7,697 nucleotides of DNA from an uncultured Ignavibacteria bacterium (GTDB lineage Bacteria; Bacteroidota; Ignavibacteria; Ignavibacteriales; Melioribacteraceae), in assembly GCA_937930275.1 (NCBI GenBank), contig CALGLM010000108.1, forward strand, positions 1 through 7,697, given 5' to 3'. The position numbers were made by a program, and so were the translations under genes. Numbering within the stretch: position 1 is the first letter of the stretch; each line of letters opens with the position of its first letter. The notes beneath the pieces were generated by a model. It had not been told where the DNA came from and did no database searches. It saw nothing but the letters and a program-made list of their open reading frames with translations. Positions 6,233 through 7,697 of the stretch are shown one piece after another.

Positions 6233-6433
6233 ATGCAAAAAATAGAACGATACAGAGTTCAAAAATACGGGAAAAGAGGTACAGCAATATCATTACCGAC
6301 TCTCTACAACCAAGATAATGGTATTAAAGTAGGCGATACCATTAACATATATCGCACAGTTATTAACGACAAAGACGCTTTGGTTTTAATACCCGAAAAA
6401 GACAAAGAACAATATTCACCATTAGCAAATTAG
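6233..6433 (+). CDS. AbrB/MazE-type DNA-binding protein
   Basis: 66 residues. The pattern (YGKRGTAISLP at 12-22, then NGIKVGDTINIY at 29-40 and ALVLIPE at 49-55) is that of the AbrB/SpoVT/MazE swapped-hairpin fold, in which a dimer binds DNA through the conserved loop. Length is normal for one such domain, with only a short tail. GGAG at 6223-6226 sits six bases before the ATG. It is the first gene rightward of the divergent control region, the position occupied by Cro or Ner in temperate phages, so a second regulator of the switch is a reasonable inference. A MazE-type antitoxin is the alternative, but the next gene does not look like a MazF or PIN toxin. Confidence 0.8.
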   Translation: MQKIERYRVQKYGKRGTAISLPTLYNQDNGIKVGDTINIYRTVINDKDALVLIPEKDKEQYSPLAN

Positions 6434-6476
6434 CTCGTAATAATTATAAAAACTACTAAAAATACTGAGAATATTT

Positions 6477-6869
6477 ATGGATTCATTAAGGGAAATAAAA
6501 GACAAATTTATTAAAAGCAACCAAACAGTTGTATGGCTTCATGAAAAAACAGGGCTTACCGAACACCATTTACGCTATCTATTAAGCGATTATTGTAAGA
6601 CAATTGATATAGATGATTATTGTAAAATAATGTCCGTATTAAATCAGCTATCCCCTTATAATTGCGAAACCGTTACCGGAAGCACCCTGCAACTAATAAG
6701 CAATATAACCGAATCAATTAACATCCTTTCCGGTCAAGTTAAAATGGCAACTGCCGATAACACAATAACCGAACAAGAAAAGCTTATTCTAACAGTCACT
6801 TTAGACCATATGTATGACACTATAACCCAATCAATAGCCAATTTCAAAAAATCACTTAAAGGAGAATAA
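6477..6869 (+). CDS. Phage CII-like HTH regulatory protein
   Basis: 130 residues. Residues about 16-37 (QTVVWLHEKTGLTEHHLRYL) make a plausible helix-turn-helix. The C-terminal half (70-128) is helical and contains ADNTITEQEK (93-102), like the 'DxxIT..E' segment of phage regulatory CII proteins, followed by a closing helix. Size and two-part layout fit that family, but similarity is judged by eye. The ribosome binding site is weak (GAGA at 6467-6470), so the 43-base gap after the AbrB-like gene may allow separate control. The next gene starts one base after its stop, a sign of tight coupling. A role in early transcription control or replication is inferred. Confidence 0.6.
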   Translation: MDSLREIKDKFIKSNQTVVWLHEKTGLTEHHLRYLLSDYCKTIDIDDYCKIMSVLNQLSPYNCETVTGSTLQLISNITESINILSGQVKMATADNTITEQEKLILTVTLDHMYDTITQSIANFKKSLKGE

Positions 6870-6870
6870 A

Positions 6871-7173
6871 ATGGCACCTAAAACTAAACAGGTAATTAAA
6901 CCAATAATGGACGAATACACCGAGTTCCTTTGGGCTTGCTACGATAAAAACCAAATAATGGGTTTTTCTATGCACAGCTATAAAACAATTAAGGTAGAAA
7001 TGCCAAACCACTTAACCAGTTACGATTTATTAATGCAAATGTACTCGTTTATTGAAGAGTTTAAAAAAGTTAACTCATTAAGCTACGCTATTGAAGATAT
7101 ATCTATACTCGATTTTCACACAATAAAGCCAACAATTTTAATAGACTATAAGAGGCTTACAAATGGCAATTAA
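6871..7173 (+). CDS. Hypothetical 100-residue early-operon protein
   Basis: No family recognised. The protein is soluble-looking, with no signal peptide, membrane helix or Cys/His metal motif. It begins with a basic segment (MAPKTKQVIKP), has a Met- and aromatic-rich middle (FLWACYDKNQIMGFSMHSY) and a mixed helix/strand second half ending in ILIDYKRL. GGAG at 6861-6864, inside the end of the preceding gene, lies six bases before the ATG, one base after the upstream stop. It overlaps the downstream excisionase-like gene by 11 bases. The strong coupling on both sides says it is a true operon member. Confidence 0.75.
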   Translation: MAPKTKQVIKPIMDEYTEFLWACYDKNQIMGFSMHSYKTIKVEMPNHLTSYDLLMQMYSFIEEFKKVNSLSYAIEDISILDFHTIKPTILIDYKRLTNGN

Positions 7174-7408
7174 AACAAAAATAGTTACCAATGAAGAGAT
7201 ACTCCAAAAATTAAACGAACTAACATCGCTAATTTCTATTAACGACCAACCGCTTAGAGCAGACGAAGCAGCAAAATTTTTAGGCATTAATCCGGTTACT
7301 TTGCGTAAATACGTACAGCAAGGACTTTTACCAAGCTACAAAGTAGAAGGGAACAGGTTATTTCTTAAAAGCGAATTATTAAACTGGGTACGTGGAGGTA
7401 ATAAATGA
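7163..7408 (+). CDS. Excisionase-family (MerR-like) helix-turn-helix protein
   Basis: 81 residues. A helical N-terminal extension (1-27) precedes a winged HTH at about 31-77: LRADEAAKFLGINPVTLRKY forms the helix-turn-helix, GLLPSYKVEGNRLFL the wing, and KSELLNWVRGG the closing helix. This is the HTH_17/excisionase layout, which bends DNA in phage and ICE excision or acts as a small regulator. AGAGG at 7151-7155 lies seven bases before the ATG, inside the upstream gene, which it overlaps by 11 bases. Its stop overlaps the next start (ATGA). A true excisionase would normally pair with an integrase; none lies in the window, so a purely regulatory role is also possible. Confidence 0.85.
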   Translation: MAIKTKIVTNEEILQKLNELTSLISINDQPLRADEAAKFLGINPVTLRKYVQQGLLPSYKVEGNRLFLKSELLNWVRGGNK

Positions 7409-7697
7409 AATATTACATGAGTTTCTTACAACATCAAACACAGCCCAAAAATAATCTTCAGAAAGCTCTATTAGAGCTGCTTGAAAATCATTATAACAGA
7501 CGATTAATTTATTTTGATGAAGTTCAACAACTTGAAAATGAAATTAAAGAAGACGTTAAACTACTAAATCGTAAATTTAGCAAAAGTGCGCCGGTATCTG
7601 TTTTCTTTCACAAATCTGATTTAGACAAACTTTACTTTTTGCAAGGCTTAGATTGCGTTAGTTTCCTGCTTATTGAGTGCGAAGACCATACTTATTA
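7405..7697 (+). CDS. Unknown early-operon protein, 3' end outside window
   Basis: Starts MKYYMSFLQHQT and stays open for 97 codons to the window edge. GGAGG at 7394-7398, six bases before the ATG, is the best Shine-Dalgarno in the window. The ATG overlaps the preceding stop by four bases (ATGA), so translation is coupled to the excisionase-like gene. Residues about 15-60 look helical and charged (LLELLENHYNRRLIYF, then VQQLENEIKEDVKLL); a strand-like segment SAPVSVFFHKSDLDKLYFL follows. I do not recognise a family and the missing C-terminus may hold its main domain. Confidence 0.8.
   Translation, partial: MKYYMSFLQHQTQPKNNLQKALLELLENHYNRRLIYFDEVQQLENEIKEDVKLLNRKFSKSAPVSVFFHKSDLDKLYFLQGLDCVSFLLIECEDHTY

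Noticed and set aside
6233..6869. Toxin-antitoxin pair (AbrB/MazE-like antitoxin with the next gene as toxin)
   Set aside because: The following 130-residue protein has an HTH and a helical CII-like tail, not a MazF, PIN or RelE pattern, and the gap of 43 bases is long for a coupled pair.

Overview
The window is AT-rich and gene-dense. It looks like a junction between a resident gene, coding for a large secreted protease, and a temperate-phage-like or integrative element. The protease architecture suggests a bacterium of the Bacteroidota/Ignavibacteriota (FCB) group: a subtilisin catalytic domain with an Asn/Asp/Gly-rich calcium-type loop, followed by beta-rich modules and a fibronectin-III-like segment. 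Several genes have good Shine-Dalgarno sequences (GGAG, GGAGG), which is unusual for classical Bacteroidetes and fits Ignavibacteria-like relatives better. The taxonomic guess is inference.

Layout. (1) Positions 1-3176, minus strand: the first 1058 codons of a subtilisin-like (S8) protease whose 3' end lies outside the window. The frame was read through with no stop or frameshift. (2) Positions 3177-3818: about 640 bases without a convincing gene. They hold a strong intrinsic terminator hairpin, a hyphenated palindrome, C-rich repeats, a tiny ORF with a good ribosome binding site, and a promoter for the next gene. This is the most likely place for the element boundary. (3) Positions 3819-4031, plus strand: a 70-residue helical protein that converges on the next gene, with an 8-bp stem between them. 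(4) Positions 4076-6078, minus strand: a two-gene operon with a self-cleaving S24 (LexA/CI-like) repressor first and a 452-residue protein of unknown function second. (5) Positions 6079-6232: the divergent control region. (6) Positions 6233-7697, plus strand: a tight run of small early genes, namely an AbrB-like DNA-binding protein, a phage-CII-like HTH protein, an unknown 100-residue protein, an excisionase/MerR-type HTH protein, and the start of another unknown gene that runs off the window.

How it may work (inference). The arrangement resembles a lambda-type lysogeny switch. The S24 repressor would bind the divergent region, maintain its own operon and silence the rightward early operon. 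DNA damage would trigger RecA-stimulated self-cleavage at Ala-Gly and release the early genes. The 452-residue gene, directly behind the repressor, would be expressed in the dormant state. That position is typical of immunity, superinfection-exclusion or defence cargo, so it is the best candidate here for an undescribed function. No integrase, transposase or structural phage gene is visible, so whether the element is a phage, a Mu-like transposable phage or an ICE cannot be decided from this window.
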